This document shows, piece after piece, positions 25,921 to 39,906 of a stretch of DNA of 64,000 nt. Position numbers and translations under genes: made by a program. The DNA lies in the NCBI RefSeq assembly GCF_000801105.2, contig NC_079519.1, positions 5,888,668 through 5,952,667 on the forward strand, read 5' to 3'. Source of the stretch: Raphanus sativus. Lineage: Eukaryota; Streptophyta; Magnoliopsida; Brassicales; Brassicaceae. How positions within the stretch are numbered: the first letter of the stretch is position 1; each line of letters begins with the position of its first letter. The notes beneath the pieces are model-generated. The model saw nothing but the letters and a program-made list of their open reading frames with translations. It ran no database searches and was not told the origin of the DNA.

Positions 25921-25964
25921 TGAAAATAAACGTTTTTTTTTTGAACTGATGAAATAAACGTTTT
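25921..25964 (-). mobile_element. Tail-only insertion just after the WOX2 stop codon
   Basis: TGAAAATAAACGTTTT (25921-25936) is repeated as TGAAATAAACGTTTT (25950-25964), differing by one A. The insert is six T and GAACTGA, that is TCAGTTC plus poly(A) on the minus strand. It lies 11 bp after the stop codon, within the probable WOX2 3' UTR. Confidence 0.6.
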
Positions 25965-28813
25965 CTTTTATCATTTATTAAACAAAAGGTTTTGGAAAAC
26001 GATGGACATTAATTTGAAACGAGATGAAAAACTAACTGATCGAATCTAAGTCATTTTAACGAATCTAAAAACTTCAAAGAGTATCCAAAATTTTGGTTGG
26101 CCCATATATTAAATTTGTTTTGTTGGGTGCAACTCACGTCACAACTTTTTTGTGAAGCTCCTTTTTTGTTCGTAGATATGAGTAGTCAAGTAATCTGGAT
26201 TTTGTTTTGTTATAGTTTAACATAGACCTTTGCTTGAAAGAAGAACAAAAGAAAGGACTACATACATACCCTTCATCTTGCACCCATCCTCTCTTATTTA
26301 TTTTTCGGTGGTTTAGTTTTGTTACATTAGTTTTAGTATTCTGTCTCTCTCGAATTTTATTCATCTAGGTATGAAACAATATCAACTCTACAAAAAAAAA
26401 ATCAACTATACAATCTCTTCTTCCAACAAAAACGATAACAAGACCACCAACAACAATAAAAGAAATTATGGCTTTCCCAATTAAATCAAATTCCTTTTGG
26501 CAGTAGGATTAGTATATCCTGATTTTGCCATTGATTTTTCCCAATGGCAGTGATTTCACAATATGTATCATTTCCCATTAAAAAGTTCCGCCATTTACTT
26601 CTTCTTCATCAAACATTAGATTGTTCCAGAATGATAATTAAAATGATATGAATATCCTGAATCTTATACACACTCGTAGATGCCTCAGAAGCTGTTAGCA
26701 TCAATTGTTCAGACCATTGTGCTTTCCCCACCCTTGCCTCTGTTTTGTCACTTCTAAAAATGACTTGAACTTGCATTTCCTCGTTTTGGACTGTCTCTTT
26801 TCAGATGAACCTCGCTTCAACATATCCAGTAAGCTCTTTTTATTTCCTTTTAGTCTTGAATTACTTCTGTTCCCAGTTCTTCCCTTTGACTGATTACTTT
26901 TCTCAATTCTGCCCCTTGTCAACATACATACCTTCTTCTACACATCCGTAAGACAAAAGCATGGTCAATAAAAATTTGAAACACTACACATCTATTTTTG
27001 AGTTTAGAAGATTATATGACTTTGAAATTTTTTATTACTAAATTAATGCATTATATTATAAACACATTATTTGAAATTTTAGGTAAATTATTTTATATAT
27101 TTCAACAGATGTTGTTATAATGTTAAATAAACAATAAATGTAATGTTAAAATAATTTGTTATTAATATTTTTAATGAATATTAAAATTTCAAAGTTTTCT
27201 AGTAGCATACTTTTAATAAAACATGAGTTAAAGGTTATCTGTATAATATTTACTTTTATATTATTATATTTAGATAATATATTGTTGTGAGTTTCAAAAT
27301 AAATAAAATTAAGATTTTTTTTTTGTCGACAAATAAATAAAAATAAGAATATATAACTGTTTTTAGAAAATATAAAATATTAGATGATTTACGAATTTTA
27401 ATATGTTCTAACAGTGAATGATATTTATTTATTTACATATTTATTAATTTAAATGAAAATTTAAAATAAAATATGCTAATTTACCATTTTAATTAAAATT
27501 ATATTTATTTCATACGATATTTCTATTTTAATATAGTATAGTCTACAATTATAAAATATAGCATATAATTATTATTTTTATTATAATGAATTGATAATAA
27601 TATTATAACATTATATTCATAACAATTAATTATTATATTATTTCACAATTTTTTTAAAAAAAATATGGTAATATCCTGTTAGACTTTTTCTCTAAAGACT
27701 TTGTTATAATTATAAATAAAATTTAAATAGTCAAAATTTATTTATCATTAATAACTTTATTGATTATTAATTTGAAGAAATAATAGTATTTAACTGATTA
27801 ATGTAAATAATAAAATATATCATATTTATAAATTAATGAAATGGTTTTTCAATTACTATTGTATAATATATTTTTTGTACTTCTTTTTAGTAGAGGAGAT
27901 TGTATTATTCATAAAATATATTCTAGCCACGCTTTTGATTTAATTATACAGCGGATTATTTTTTTAGGTTATTGGAACCAATATTTATGTGGAGTTTGAT
28001 AATTCTAAAAGTTGATATAATTAAAAAACCATGTAAATTTAACAGATTTTGTATCAAATTTATCAAATATTTTTATTGACTATCATTGATTGTCATTGAC
28101 AATCAAATATTTTTTATATATCTTTCTCAAAAGAATTCCTTCTAAGATAATATATACAAGTTTTTTTATAAAATTTCCAAAATTGTTTAATATAAAACAT
28201 ACCCACAAAACACACCCACACACACACAAGAACATCACCAGCATCTTCTTCCTTTAGGTTTCATAATTAAGAAACACATTCAAAAATTAACAAAAGTAGA
28301 CAAAGGAAAACAACTTCATAATGTAAAAAACAATTCTCAAAATTGATATAATGTATCATTGTTGATGTATGAATGAAAGATGAGAAGAGATGAGCGGAAG
28401 ATTTGTTTGTATGTGGTTATGTTTTTATCACGATGGATATTTAAAATCTTGTGTGTAAACATGATATTTTCCAAATATAATCTTATGAGTAAAACTATAG
28501 AGAATTTACATCTAATAACAATAGAATTACAAAATCAATGAATCTAGACTTTTTGAATAACAAAGAATTTGAATGGAATTTAAAAATTCTCAAATCAATA
28601 ACAATGTATTTAAGATTTGAACCAATAATTATGAAATTTTAAAATTTTACAAATCAAAAATTTGTCTATCAATAACCCCACTTAGAACATCGGCAACAAA
28701 GATATGTCAACAAGTCTTTTTGATTATTATATTGGAAAAATAGAGTAAAATGGGAGAGAGGGAGAAAAAAAACAGAAAGGTAGAGTTAAGTTTATGGTAG
28801 AAGAGAGTTTTAA
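25965..28813. other. Intergenic DNA downstream of WOX2
   Basis: No secure gene. A minus-strand basic reading frame at 26701-26925 has no recognised family. From 27000 to 28200 the DNA is extremely AT-rich. Near 27310 an AAATAAATAAAA repeat flanks a T-tract ending GTCGAC, another possible minimal insertion. In the Arabidopsis order I recall, lipid-transfer protein genes would lie on this side of WOX2; none is seen. Confidence 0.45.
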
Positions 28814-28993
28814 GACCATCATTATTGGTGTCCACTCTCTCTCCCTTAACTAAGGGCTTTCTTCTCTTTTTTTTTTTGTTCGGTAGAGAGTAAGGGCACG
28901 CCCTTAAATAAACGTTTTCTCACTCTCTTTCTTCTCGGTCCCCGCGTTATTTCTCTTAAGGGTTTTGCTAAGGTCTGCCCAATATTGATGCTC
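28814..28993. mobile_element. PIF/Harbinger-type MITE, 180 bp
   Basis: Terminal inverted repeats GACCATCATTATTGG (left) and the complement of CCAATATTGATGCTC (right) are flanked by the 3-bp duplication TAA at 28811-28813 and 28994-28996, typical of Tourist-like MITEs. The interior has its own inverted CCCTTAA/TTAAGGG segments. No coding capacity. Confidence 0.75.
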
Positions 28994-30694
28994 TAAGGAA
29001 GAGATGATGGACTCCTTTGCAATGTGTCTTATTGTAATTGGTTTATATTTCTTTTATGTTTATGATTTAATTGTACCATAAATTATATGAATATTGTATA
29101 GATTAGAAACGGTATTGAGTAAGTGTAGCATCTTAGGTTTTAGTACTGTTACTATTTTGCTAAAGATTTTTTTTAGTTTTGTCATTGTTAAGCGGTCATT
29201 GTAGAATGTGGTTAGAAAATTTTAACCAAAAATGAAGAGTACTAAACTATCTTTCATGGTATATAGAAATCATTCTAATTTTTAATATTTAGTTTAGTAA
29301 AATTTCATATACTACCTAGATAAATGGAATTAACATTATAAAATCTTCATTATCTAGAGAAACGGAGACTACAAAGGTTTTAAACTCTTTGACCATCATC
29401 TTACGTCAGTGCTCGATGAAACTATACACTAAAAACAGATTTTAATATTTTGAAATTTTTTCACAATCTGTGGGTTAACCCCTTCTAAAATAATGAGTTT
29501 TTTTGGTAAATGCTCTATATACTGAAGTTTATACTCTTCACTTTAGTTTTAAAATTTCAAACCACATTCGACATTTGAATTAATGTATTCTAAACTATAT
29601 TTCATGGTATATAGGAACCATTCTAATTTTTTAATATTTAGTTTTCTAAAATTTTATATACTGCCTAGATTAGTGGAATTAGCATTATAAATTCTTCATT
29701 ATCTAGAGAAACGGAGACAAAAGAGGTTCTAAACTCTTTGACAATCATCTTATGTTAGTACTCGATGAAACTATACAATAAAACCAAATTTTCATATATT
29801 TGAAAAATTTCCAAAATACGTGGGTTAACACTTTCTAAAATAATGAGTTTTCGGTAAATGCTTTATATACTCTTCACTTTTGTTTAAAAATTTCAAACCA
29901 CATTCTACATTTGAATTAATGTATTCTAAAATATCTTTCATGGTATATAGGATCCATTCAAAAAATTAATATTTAGTTTACTAAAATTTCATATACTGCC
30001 TAGATTAATGGAATTAGCATTATAATATCTTCATTATCTTGAGAAACAAAGACAACAGAGGTTATAAACTCTTCGACCATCATCTTATGTCAGTTCTCGA
30101 TGAAACTATACACTAAAACAATATTTTCATATTTTTGAAATTTTTCCAAAATCCGTGGGTTAACTCCTAAAATAATGAGTTTTCGGTAAATTCTCTATAT
30201 ACTTAAGTTTATACTCGTTAATTTTGTTTAAAAATTTCAAACCACATTCGACATTTGAATTAGTTTATTCTAAACTATCTTTCATGGTATAAAGGAATCA
30301 TTCTAATTTGTAATATTTAATTTACTAAAATTTCATATACTACCTAGATTAGTGGAACTAACATTATAAAATCTTCATTATCTAGAGAAACGGAGACAAA
30401 AGAGGTTCTAAACTCTTTGACCATCATCTTATGTCAGTGCTCGATGAAACTATACACTAAAACAAGATTTTCATATATTTGAATTTTTTTTCCAAAATCT
30501 GTGGTTTAACCCCTTTTAAAATAATGAGTTTTTGGTAAATGCTCTATATACTAAAGTTTATACTCTTCAAATTTGTTTAAAATTTTCAAAACAAGTTCTA
30601 CATTTGAATGAAAGTATTCTAAACTATCATTCATGGTAAATAGAATAAATTTTATTTTTTTAATATTTAATTTAGTAAAATTTCATTTACTGCC

Positions 30695-30740
30695 TAGATC
30701 AATTGACTTTTTTTTTTTTTTGAAAAAAATAAGATCAATG
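30695..30740 (-). mobile_element. Small T-tract insertion in a satellite copy
   Basis: In one monomer the normal GCCTAGATCAATGGAATT is split. AGATCAAT is followed by TGAC, a T-tract and GAAAAAAATA, and then AGATCAATGGAATT resumes. The 8-bp repeat and T-tract suggest a minimal retroposon insertion. The neighbouring monomers give the empty site. Confidence 0.6.
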
Positions 30741-33700
30741 GAATTATCATTATAAAATCTTCATTATCTTGAGAAACATAGACTACAAAGGTTCTAAACT
30801 CTTTGACCATCATCTTATGTTAGTGCTCGATGAAACTATACACTAAAACCAGATTTTCATATTTTTGAATTTTTTTCAAAATCTGTGGGTTAACCCCTTC
30901 AAAATTAATGAGTTTTCGGTAAATGCTCTATATACTAAAGTTTATACTCTTCACTATTCTTTACAAATTTCAAACCACATTCGAAATTTTAATTAATGTA
31001 TTCTAAACTATCTTTCATAGTATATAGGAATCATTCTAATGTTTTTAGTATTTGGTTAATTTTTTAATATTTAGTTTACTAAAATTTCATATACTGCTTA
31101 GATTAGTGGAATCAACATTATAAAACGAAGACAACAGAAGTTCAAAACTCTTTGACCATTATTTTATGTTACTGCTCAATGAAATTATAACTAAAACCAG
31201 ATTTTCATATTTTCAAAAGTTTTCCAAAATCTGTAGGTTAACCCCCTTCTAAAATAATGAGTTTTAAGTAAATACTCTATATACTGAAGTTTATACTCTT
31301 CAATTTTGTTTAAACATTTCAAACCACATTCGACATTTGAATTAATGTATTCTAAACTATCTTTCATGGTATATATGAATCATTCTAATTTTTTAATATT
31401 TAGTTTAGTAAAATTTGATATAGTGCCTAAATCAATGGAATTAGCATTATAAAATCTTTATTATCTAGAGAAACGGAGACGACAAAAGTTCTAAACTCTT
31501 TGACCATCATCTTATGTCAATGCTTGATTAAATTAGACACTAAAACCAGATTTTCAAATTTTTGAAATTTTTTTCAAAATCCGTGGGTTAACCCCTTCAA
31601 AAATATTGAGTTTTCGGTAAATGCTCTATATACTAAAGTTTATACTCTTTAAAATATTCAAACCATATTCGATATTTGAATGTATTCTAAACTATTTTTC
31701 ATGGTATATAAGAACCATTCTAATTTTTAATATTTAGTTTACTAAAATTTCATATACTGCTAAGATTAGTGGAATTAGCATTATAAAATCTTCATTATCT
31801 AGAGAAACGGAGATAAAAGAGGTTCTAAACACTTTGACACCAATCTTATGTTAGTGCTCGATGAAACTATACACTAAAACCAAATTTTCATATTTTTGAA
31901 ATTTTTCTAAAATCCGTGGGTTAATCCCTTCTAAAATAATGAGTTCGGTAAATGTTATATATACTGAAATTTATACTCTTCACTTTTGTTTGAATTTTCA
32001 AACCACATTAGAAATTTGCATTAATGTATTCTAAACTATCTTTCATTGTATATAGGAATCATTCTGAATTTTTTAATTTAGTTCAGTAAAATTTCATATA
32101 CTGCCTAGATCAATAAAATTAGCATTATAAAATCTTCATTATCAAGAGAAACAGAGACTACAAAGGTTCTAAACTCTTTGAGTAACATCTTATGTCAGTG
32201 CTCGATGAAACTATACACTAAAACCAGATTTTCATTTTTTTGAATTTTTTTTAAAATCCGTGGGTTAACCCCTTCTAAAATAATGAGTTTTCAGTAAATG
32301 CTCTATATACTGAAATTTATACTCTTCACTTTTGTTTGAATTTTCAAACCACATTCGAAATTTTTAAATTAATGTATTCTAAAGTATCTTTCATGGTATA
32401 TAGGAATCATTCTGAGTTTTTTAATATTTAGTTTAGTAAAATTTCATATACTGCCTAAATCAATGAAATTAGCATTATAAAATCTTCATTATCTAGAGAA
32501 ACGGAGACTACCAAGGTTCTAAACTCTTTGACCATCATCTTATGTCAGTGCTCGATAAAAATATACACTAAAACTAGATTTTCATATTTTTGATTTTTTA
32601 AAAAATCTGTGGGTTAATCCCTTCAAAAATATTGAGTTTTCGGTAAATGCTTTATACACTGAAATTTATACTCTTCACTTTAGTTTAGAATTTTCAAACC
32701 ACATTCGACATTTGAATTAATGTATTATAAACTATTTTCATGGTATATAGGAATCATTCTGAGTTTTTTAATATTTAGTTTACTAAAATTTCATATACTG
32801 CCTAAATCAATAGAATTAGCATTATAAAATCTTCATTATCTAGAGAGACGGAGACTACCAAGGTTCTAAACTCTTTGATCATCATCTTCTGTCAGTGCTC
32901 GATGAAACTATACTCTAAAACCAGATTTTCTAATTTTTGAAATTTTTTCAAAATCTGTGGGTTAACCCCTTCAAAAATAATGAGTTTTCGGTAAATGCTC
33001 TATATACTGAAGTTTATACTCTTCAATTTTGTTTAAAAATGTCAAACCACATTCGACATTTGAATTAGTTTATTCTAAACTATCTTTCATGGTATATATG
33101 AATCATTCTAATTTTTTAATATTTAGTTTATAAAAATTTGATATAATGCCTAAATCAATGGAATTAGCATTATAAAATCTTTATTATCTAGAGAAACGGA
33201 GACTACAAAAGTTCTAAACTCTTTGACCATCATCTTATGTTTGTGCTCGATTTACTTATACACTAAAACCAGATTTTCAAATTTTTGAAATATTTTCAAA
33301 ATCCGTGGGTTAACCCCTTCAAAAATATTGAGTTTTCGGTAAATGCTCTATATATTGAAGTTTATACTCTTCACTTTAGTTTACAAATTTCAAACCACAT
33401 TCGACATTTGAATTAATGTATTCTAAACTATCTTTCATGTTATATAGGAACCATTATAATTTTTAATATTTAGTTTACTAAAATTTCATATACTGCCAAG
33501 ATTAGTCGAGTTAGAATTATAAAATCTTCATTATCTAGAGAAATAGATAATGTAAAGGTTCTAAACTCTTTGACCATCATCTTATATCAGTTCTCGATGA
33601 AACTATATACTAAAACCAGATTTTCATATATTTGGAACTTTTTAAAAATCCGTAGGTTAACCACTTTAAAAATATTGAGTTTTTGGTAAATGCTCTATAT

Positions 33701-35234
33701 ACTGAAGTTTATATTCTTCACTTAGTTTAAAATTTTCAAACCACATTTTACATTTGAATTAATGTATTCTAAACTATATTTCATGGTATTTAGGAACTAT
33801 TCTAATTTTTTAATATTTAGTTTACTAAAATTTTATATACTGTCTTGATTAATGGAATTAGCATTATAAATCTACATTATCTAGAGAAACGGAGACAATA
33901 GATGTTCTAAACTCTTTGACCATTATCTTATGTTAGTGCTCGATGAAACTATACACTAAAACCAGATTTTCTTATTTTTGAAAAATTTCCAAAATCCGTG
34001 GGTTAACCCCTTCAAAATAATGAATTTTCGGTAAATGCACTATATACCGAAATTTATACTCTTCAATTTTGTTTAGAATTTTCAAACCACATTCGACATT
34101 TGAATTAATGTATTATAAACTATCTTTCATGGTATATAGGAATCATTCTGAGTTTTTTAATATTTAGTTTAGTAAAATTTCATATACTGCCTAGATCAAT
34201 ACAATTAGCATTATAAAATCTTCATTATCTAGAGAAACGGAGACTACCAAGATTCTAAACTCTTTGACCATCATCTTATGTATGTGCTCGATAAAACTAT
34301 ACACTAAAACCAGATTTTCATATATTGATTTTTTCTCAAAATATGTGGGTTAATCCCTTCAAAAATTTTGAGTTTTTGGTAAATTCTCTATATACTGAAG
34401 TTTATATTCTTCCTTTTAGTTTAAAATTTTCAAACCACATTTTATATTTGAATTAATGTATTCTAGAGTGTACTTCATGGTATTTAGGAACCATTCTAAT
34501 TTTTTAATATTTAGTTTACTAAAATTTTATATACTGTATAGATTAATGGAATTGACATTATAAATCTTCATTATTTAGAGAAACGGAGACAACAGATGTT
34601 CTAAACTCTTTGACCCACATCTTATGTTAGTGCTAAAACCAGATTTTCATATTTTTGAAAATTTTCCAAAAATCCGTGGGTTAACCCCCCCTTCTAAAAT
34701 AATGAGTTTTCAGTAAATGCTCTATTTACAGAAATTTATACTTTTCACTTTTGTTTGAATTTTCAAACCACATTCGACATTTGAATTAATGTATTCTAAA
34801 CTATTTTTCATGGTATATAGGAATCATTCTGATTTTTTAATACTTAGTTTACTAAAATTTCATATACTGCCTAGATCAATGAAATTAGCATTATAAAATC
34901 TTCATTATCTAGAGAAACGGAGACTACAAAGGTTATAAACTCTTTGATCATCATCTTATTTCAGTGCTCGATGAAACTATACACTAAAACCAGATTTTCA
35001 TATTTTTGATTTTTTTTCAAAATCCGTGGGTTAACTCCTTTAAAAATAATGAGTTTTCGGTAAATGCTCTATATACTGAAGTTTATACTCTTCACTATAG
35101 TTTAAAATTTTCATACCACATTCGAGATTTGAATTAATGTATTCTAAACTATCTTTCATGGCATATAGGAACCATTCTAATTTTTTAATATTTAGTTTAC
35201 TAAAATTTCATATACTGCTAAGATTAGTGGAATT

Positions 35235-35366
35235 AGAATTATGGACCTTTGTCAAAATGTGCTAGGCAGCAACCGACCTTTGTCGTGCATATGGACGCAG
35301 AGTTACCAGCTTGGTTTACAGAGTCCTCTTGAGTCTGTAAAGTCGATGACAAAAAAAAAGAATTAT
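35235..35366 (+). mobile_element. 5'-truncated LINE tail in the satellite, 8-bp target duplication
   Basis: A 116-bp foreign segment (35243-35358) interrupts a monomer and is flanked by AGAATTAT (35235-35242 and 35359-35366). It ends GATGAC plus A8. One frame reads MDAELPAWFTES then stop, which looks like the last codons of a LINE ORF. Other monomers show the uninterrupted site, so the boundaries are firm. Confidence 0.8.
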
Positions 35367-38300
35367 AAAATCTTCATTATCTAGAGAAATAGATACTACA
35401 AAGGTTCTAAACTCTTTGACCATCATTTTATGTCAGTTCTCGATAAAACTATATAATAAAACCAGATTTTCATATATTTGGAACTTTTTAAAAATCTGTA
35501 GGTTATCCCCTTTAAAAATATTGAGTTTTTGGTAAATGCTCTTCAATTTAGTTTAAAATTTTCAAACCACATTTTATATTTGAGTTAATGTATTCAAAAC
35601 TATATTTGTTATTTAGGAACCACACTAATTTTTAATATTTAGTTTACTTAAATTTTATATACTGTCTAAATTAATGGAATTAGCATTATAAATCTCATTA
35701 TCTAGAGAAACGGAGACAACAGATGTTCTAAACTCTTTGAACATCATCTATGTTAGTGCTCGATGAAACTATACACTAAAACCAGCTTTTCATATTTTTG
35801 AAATTTTTCCAAAATCGGTGGGTTAACCCCTTCAAAAATAATGAGTTTTCGGTAAATGCTCTATATACTGAAATTTATACTCTTCACTTTTGTTTAGAAT
35901 TTTCAAACCACATTCGACATTTGAATTAATGTATTCTAAACTATCACTCATGGTATATAGGAATCATTCTGAGTTTTTAAATATTTAATTTAGTAAAATT
36001 TCATATACTGCCTTAGATCAATAGAATTAACATTATAAAATCTTCATTATCTAGAGAAACGGAGACTACCAAGGTTCTAAACTCTTTGACCATTCTAATT
36101 TTTTAATATTTAATTTACTAAAATTTTATATACTGGCAAGATTAGTGGAATTAAAATTATAAAATCTTCATTATCTAGAGAAATAGATACTATAAAGGTT
36201 CTAAACTCTTTGAGCATCTTATGTCAGTTCTCGATGAAATTATATACTAAAACCAGATTTTTATATATTTGGAACTTCTTACAAATCTGTAGGTTAGCCC
36301 CTTTAAAAATATTGAGTTTTTGGTAAATGTTCTATATACTGAAGTTTATACTCTTCACTTTAGTTTAAAATTTTCAAACCGCATTTTACGTTTGAATTAA
36401 TTTATTTGAATTAATTTATTCTAAACTATATTTCATGGTATTTAGGAACCATACTAATTTTTTAATATTTAGTTTACTAATATTTTATATACTGTCTAGA
36501 TTAATGGAATTAACATTATAAATCTTTATTATCTAGAGAAACGGAGACAACATATATTCTAAACTCTTTGACCATCATCTTATGTTAGTGCTCGCTGAAA
36601 CTATACACTAAAACTAGATTTTCATATTTTTGAAATTTTTCCAAAATCTGTGGGTTAACCTCTTTTAAAATAATGAGTTTTCGGTAAATGCTCTATATAC
36701 TAAACTCTTCACTTTTGTTTAAAATATTCAAACCCCATTCTACATTTGAATTAATGTATTTTAAACTATCTTTCATGGTATATAGAAATCATTCTAATAT
36801 TTTAATATTTATTTTAGTAAAATTTCATATACTGCCTAGATCAATGGAATTAACATTATAAAATCTTCATTATCTAGAGAAACAGGGACTACAAAAGTTC
36901 TAAACTCTTAGATCATCATCTTATGTCAGTGCTCGATGAAAATATACACTAAAACCAGATTTTCATATTTTTGAATTTTTTTCAAAATCCGTGGGTTAAC
37001 CCTTTCAAAAATATTGAGTTTTTGGTAAATGCTCTATATACTGAAGTTTATACTCTTCACTTTAGTTTAAAATTTTCAAACCGCATTTTACATTTGAATT
37101 AATGTATTCTAAACTATCTTTCATGGTATTTACGAACAATTCTAATTTTTTAATATTTAGTTTACTAAAATTTTATATACTGTCAAAATTAGTGGAATTA
37201 GCATTATAAAATCTTCATTATCTAGAAAAACGGAGACAACAGAGGTTTTAAACTCTTTGACAATTATCTTATGTTAGGCTCGATGAAACTATACACTAAA
37301 ATTAGATTTTAATATATATTCTTTTTTTCCAAAAATTGTGGGTTAACACTTTCAAAAATAATGAGTTTTCGGTAAATACTTTATATGCTGAAATTTATAC
37401 TCTTCACTTTTGTCTAGAACTTTCAAACCATAATCGACATTTGAATTAATGTATTCTAAACTATATTTCATGGTATATACGAATCATTCTGAGTTTTGTA
37501 ATATTTAGTTTAGTAAAATTTCATATAATGCATAGATCAGTGGAATTAGCATTATAAAATCTTCATTATCTAGATAAACGGAGACTACAAAGGTTATAAA
37601 ATCTTTGACCATCATCTTATGTCAGTGCTCGATGAAACTATACACTAAAACCAGATTTTTATATTTTTGATTTTTTTTCAAAATCTCTGGGTTAACCTTT
37701 CAAAATCTCTGGGTTAACCCCTTCAAAAATATTGAGTTTTTGGTAAATACTCTATATAATGAAGTTCATACTCTTCACTTTTGTTTACAAATTTCAAACC
37801 ACATTCGACATTTGAATTAATGTCTTCTAAACCATCTTTCATGGTATATAGGAATATTTAGTAAATTTTTTATATTTAGTTTATTTTTTAATATTTAATT
37901 TACTAAAATTTCATGTACTACCTAAATTAGTGGAATTAGCATTATAAAATCTTTATTATCTAGAAAAATGAAGACAACAGAGGTTTTAAATTCTTTGACC
38001 ATTATTTTATGTTACTGCTCAATGAAACTATACACTAAAATCAGATTTTCATTTTTCCGAATTTTTTCCAAAATATTTGGGTTAACCCCTTCCAAAATGA
38101 TAAGTTTTCAGTAAATCCTCTATATACTGAAGTTTATACTCTTCAATATTGTTTAAAATTTTCAAACCACATTCGACATTTAAATTAATGTATTCTAAAC
38201 TATCTTTCATGGTATATAGAAATCATTCTAATTTTTTTATATTTACTAAAATTTAATATACTGCCTATATCAATGGAATTAGCATTATAAAATCTTCATT

Positions 38301-39057
38301 ATCTAGAGAAACGGAGACTACAAAAGTTCTAAGCTCTTTGACCATCATTTTATGTCAGTGCTCGATGAAATTATGCACTAAAACCAGATTTTCAAATTTT
38401 TGAATTTTTTTCAAAATCCGTGGGGTAATTTTCGGTAAATGTTCTATATACTGAAGTTTATACTCTTCAATTTTGTTTAAAATTTTAAAACCACATTCGA
38501 CATTTGAATTAATGTATTCTAAACTATCTTTCATGGTATATAGGAATCATTCTGGGTTTTTTAATATTTAGTTTAGTAAAATTTCATATATTGCCTAGAT
38601 CAATGAAATTACCATTATAAAATCTTCATTATCTAGAGAAATGGAGACTACAAAGTATCTAAACTCTTTGACCAGCATCTTATGTCAGTGCTCGATGAAA
38701 CTATACACTAAAACTGGATTTTCATATTTGTGAATTTTTTCAAAATCTGTGGGTTAACCCTTTCAAAAATATTGAGTATTCGGTAAATGCTCTATATACT
38801 GAAGTTTATACTCTTCACTTTAGTTTAAAAATTTCAAACCGCATTTTACATTTGAATTAATGTATTCTAAACTATCTTTCATGGTATTTAGAAACCATTC
38901 TAATTTTTTAATATTTAGTTTACTAAAATTTTATATACTGTCAAGATTAGTGGAATTAGCATTATAAAATCTTCATTATCTAGAAAAACGGAGACAAAAG
39001 AGGTTCTAAATTCTTTGACCATCATCTTATGTTAGTGCTCAATGAATACACGAATCT

Positions 39058-39180
39058 AGGGTTTGTGAATACTCTTCACAGTGCTTAATTAAAAGCTCTT
39101 AGGGTTTGTGAATACTCTTCACAGTGCTTAATTAAAAGCTTTTAAGGTTTGAGAATACTCTTCTCAGTGGTTTATCAAAA
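39058..39180. repeat. Tandem repeat, about 44-bp unit, nearly 3 copies
   Basis: The unit starts AGGGTTTGTGAATACTCTTC and ends ATTAAAAGCTCTT. Two copies are almost identical and the third is diverged. It begins about 13 bp after the satellite array breaks off. Confidence 0.8.
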
Positions 39181-39906
39181 CCTTTTCTGGAAAAACTCCT
39201 TTTATTAAATCATCAAAAACTGAATACCACCATAGAGTCTAAAAAACTATATATAATAAAACCATAAAACATTAAAACATTAAAATAATTATCTAAAAAT
39301 TTAATTAAATAAATATTTATATATTTGAAAATATTCCAAATATTTATCTGCATCATATCTTAATTTTAATTATGTTTAAGATATGATAATAGTATCTTAT
39401 TGATCATCTTCTCTTTATATATTTCTCCAATTCCTTCGTAGATACTAGTTATACAGTCAATTAGACTACTATAACCAATAATAACAGAGAGATATAATTG
39501 ATCAGAGTGCATCTGTGCTTTGTGTTTAGGTTTCTTTCATTCATTTTGGATAAGATGAAATCGGTTGTATAGAACATATTTATCTCTGCATAAAGTGTAA
39601 AAACAAATATGTTCCCACCTTAAACTGTAAAGCGTATAGTCTTCATGAATATAGGTAAGGTAACAAAAGTATCATTCAACTCCTCACAAATAGTTCCATC
39701 TTTTATGCCCATCCACTCTTCTATGGAATTTATTTTCATTGGAACTGATATAACTGATCAGAGTACATATGTTTTACACTTACATTGGAACTATAACTTT
39801 AAGGAATCTCCATCATCATACGTCGGTTCCCTATGTATTATACTAGATATATATCAAAGAGATTGACATAGATCCGCTGTATTGCAATAGTTAAACTGTT
39901 ATCGAC
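39181..39906. other. Region downstream of CLE46
   Basis: No recognisable gene on either strand. The part next to 39907 is presumably the CLE46 3' UTR. Confidence 0.4.

Larger units (their letters stand above)
29245..39045. repeat. Tandem satellite array, about 29 copies of a 345-bp unit
   Basis: The marker GTGCTCGATGAAACTATAC and its variants recur at about 29411, 29760, 30095, 30439, 30826 and so on to 39035, a mean step of about 344 bp. Every copy carries the same landmarks: TTTCATGGTATATAGGAA, TTATCTAGAGAAACGGAGAC and GTGGGTTAACCCCTTC. Three subtypes are linked by distant markers: ATCAATGG with GAGACTAC; ATTAGTGG or ATTAATGG with GAGACAACAG; and a type with AGATACTA. The unit is AT-rich and non-coding. 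I cannot match it to a named Brassicaceae satellite without a search. Confidence 0.95.

Noticed and set aside
26701..26925. Lys/Arg-rich minus-strand frame of 74 codons
   Set aside because: No family match, no good initiator context and no convincing partner exons. It could be an exon remnant but cannot be supported.
29245..39045. CRISPR-like spaced repeats
   Set aside because: Repeats are contiguous 345-bp satellite monomers in a plant genome, not short repeats with unique spacers.
39645..39866. 73-codon plus-strand frame before CLE46
   Set aside because: No domain, no promoter-like context, and it lies in the probable 3' flank of CLE46.
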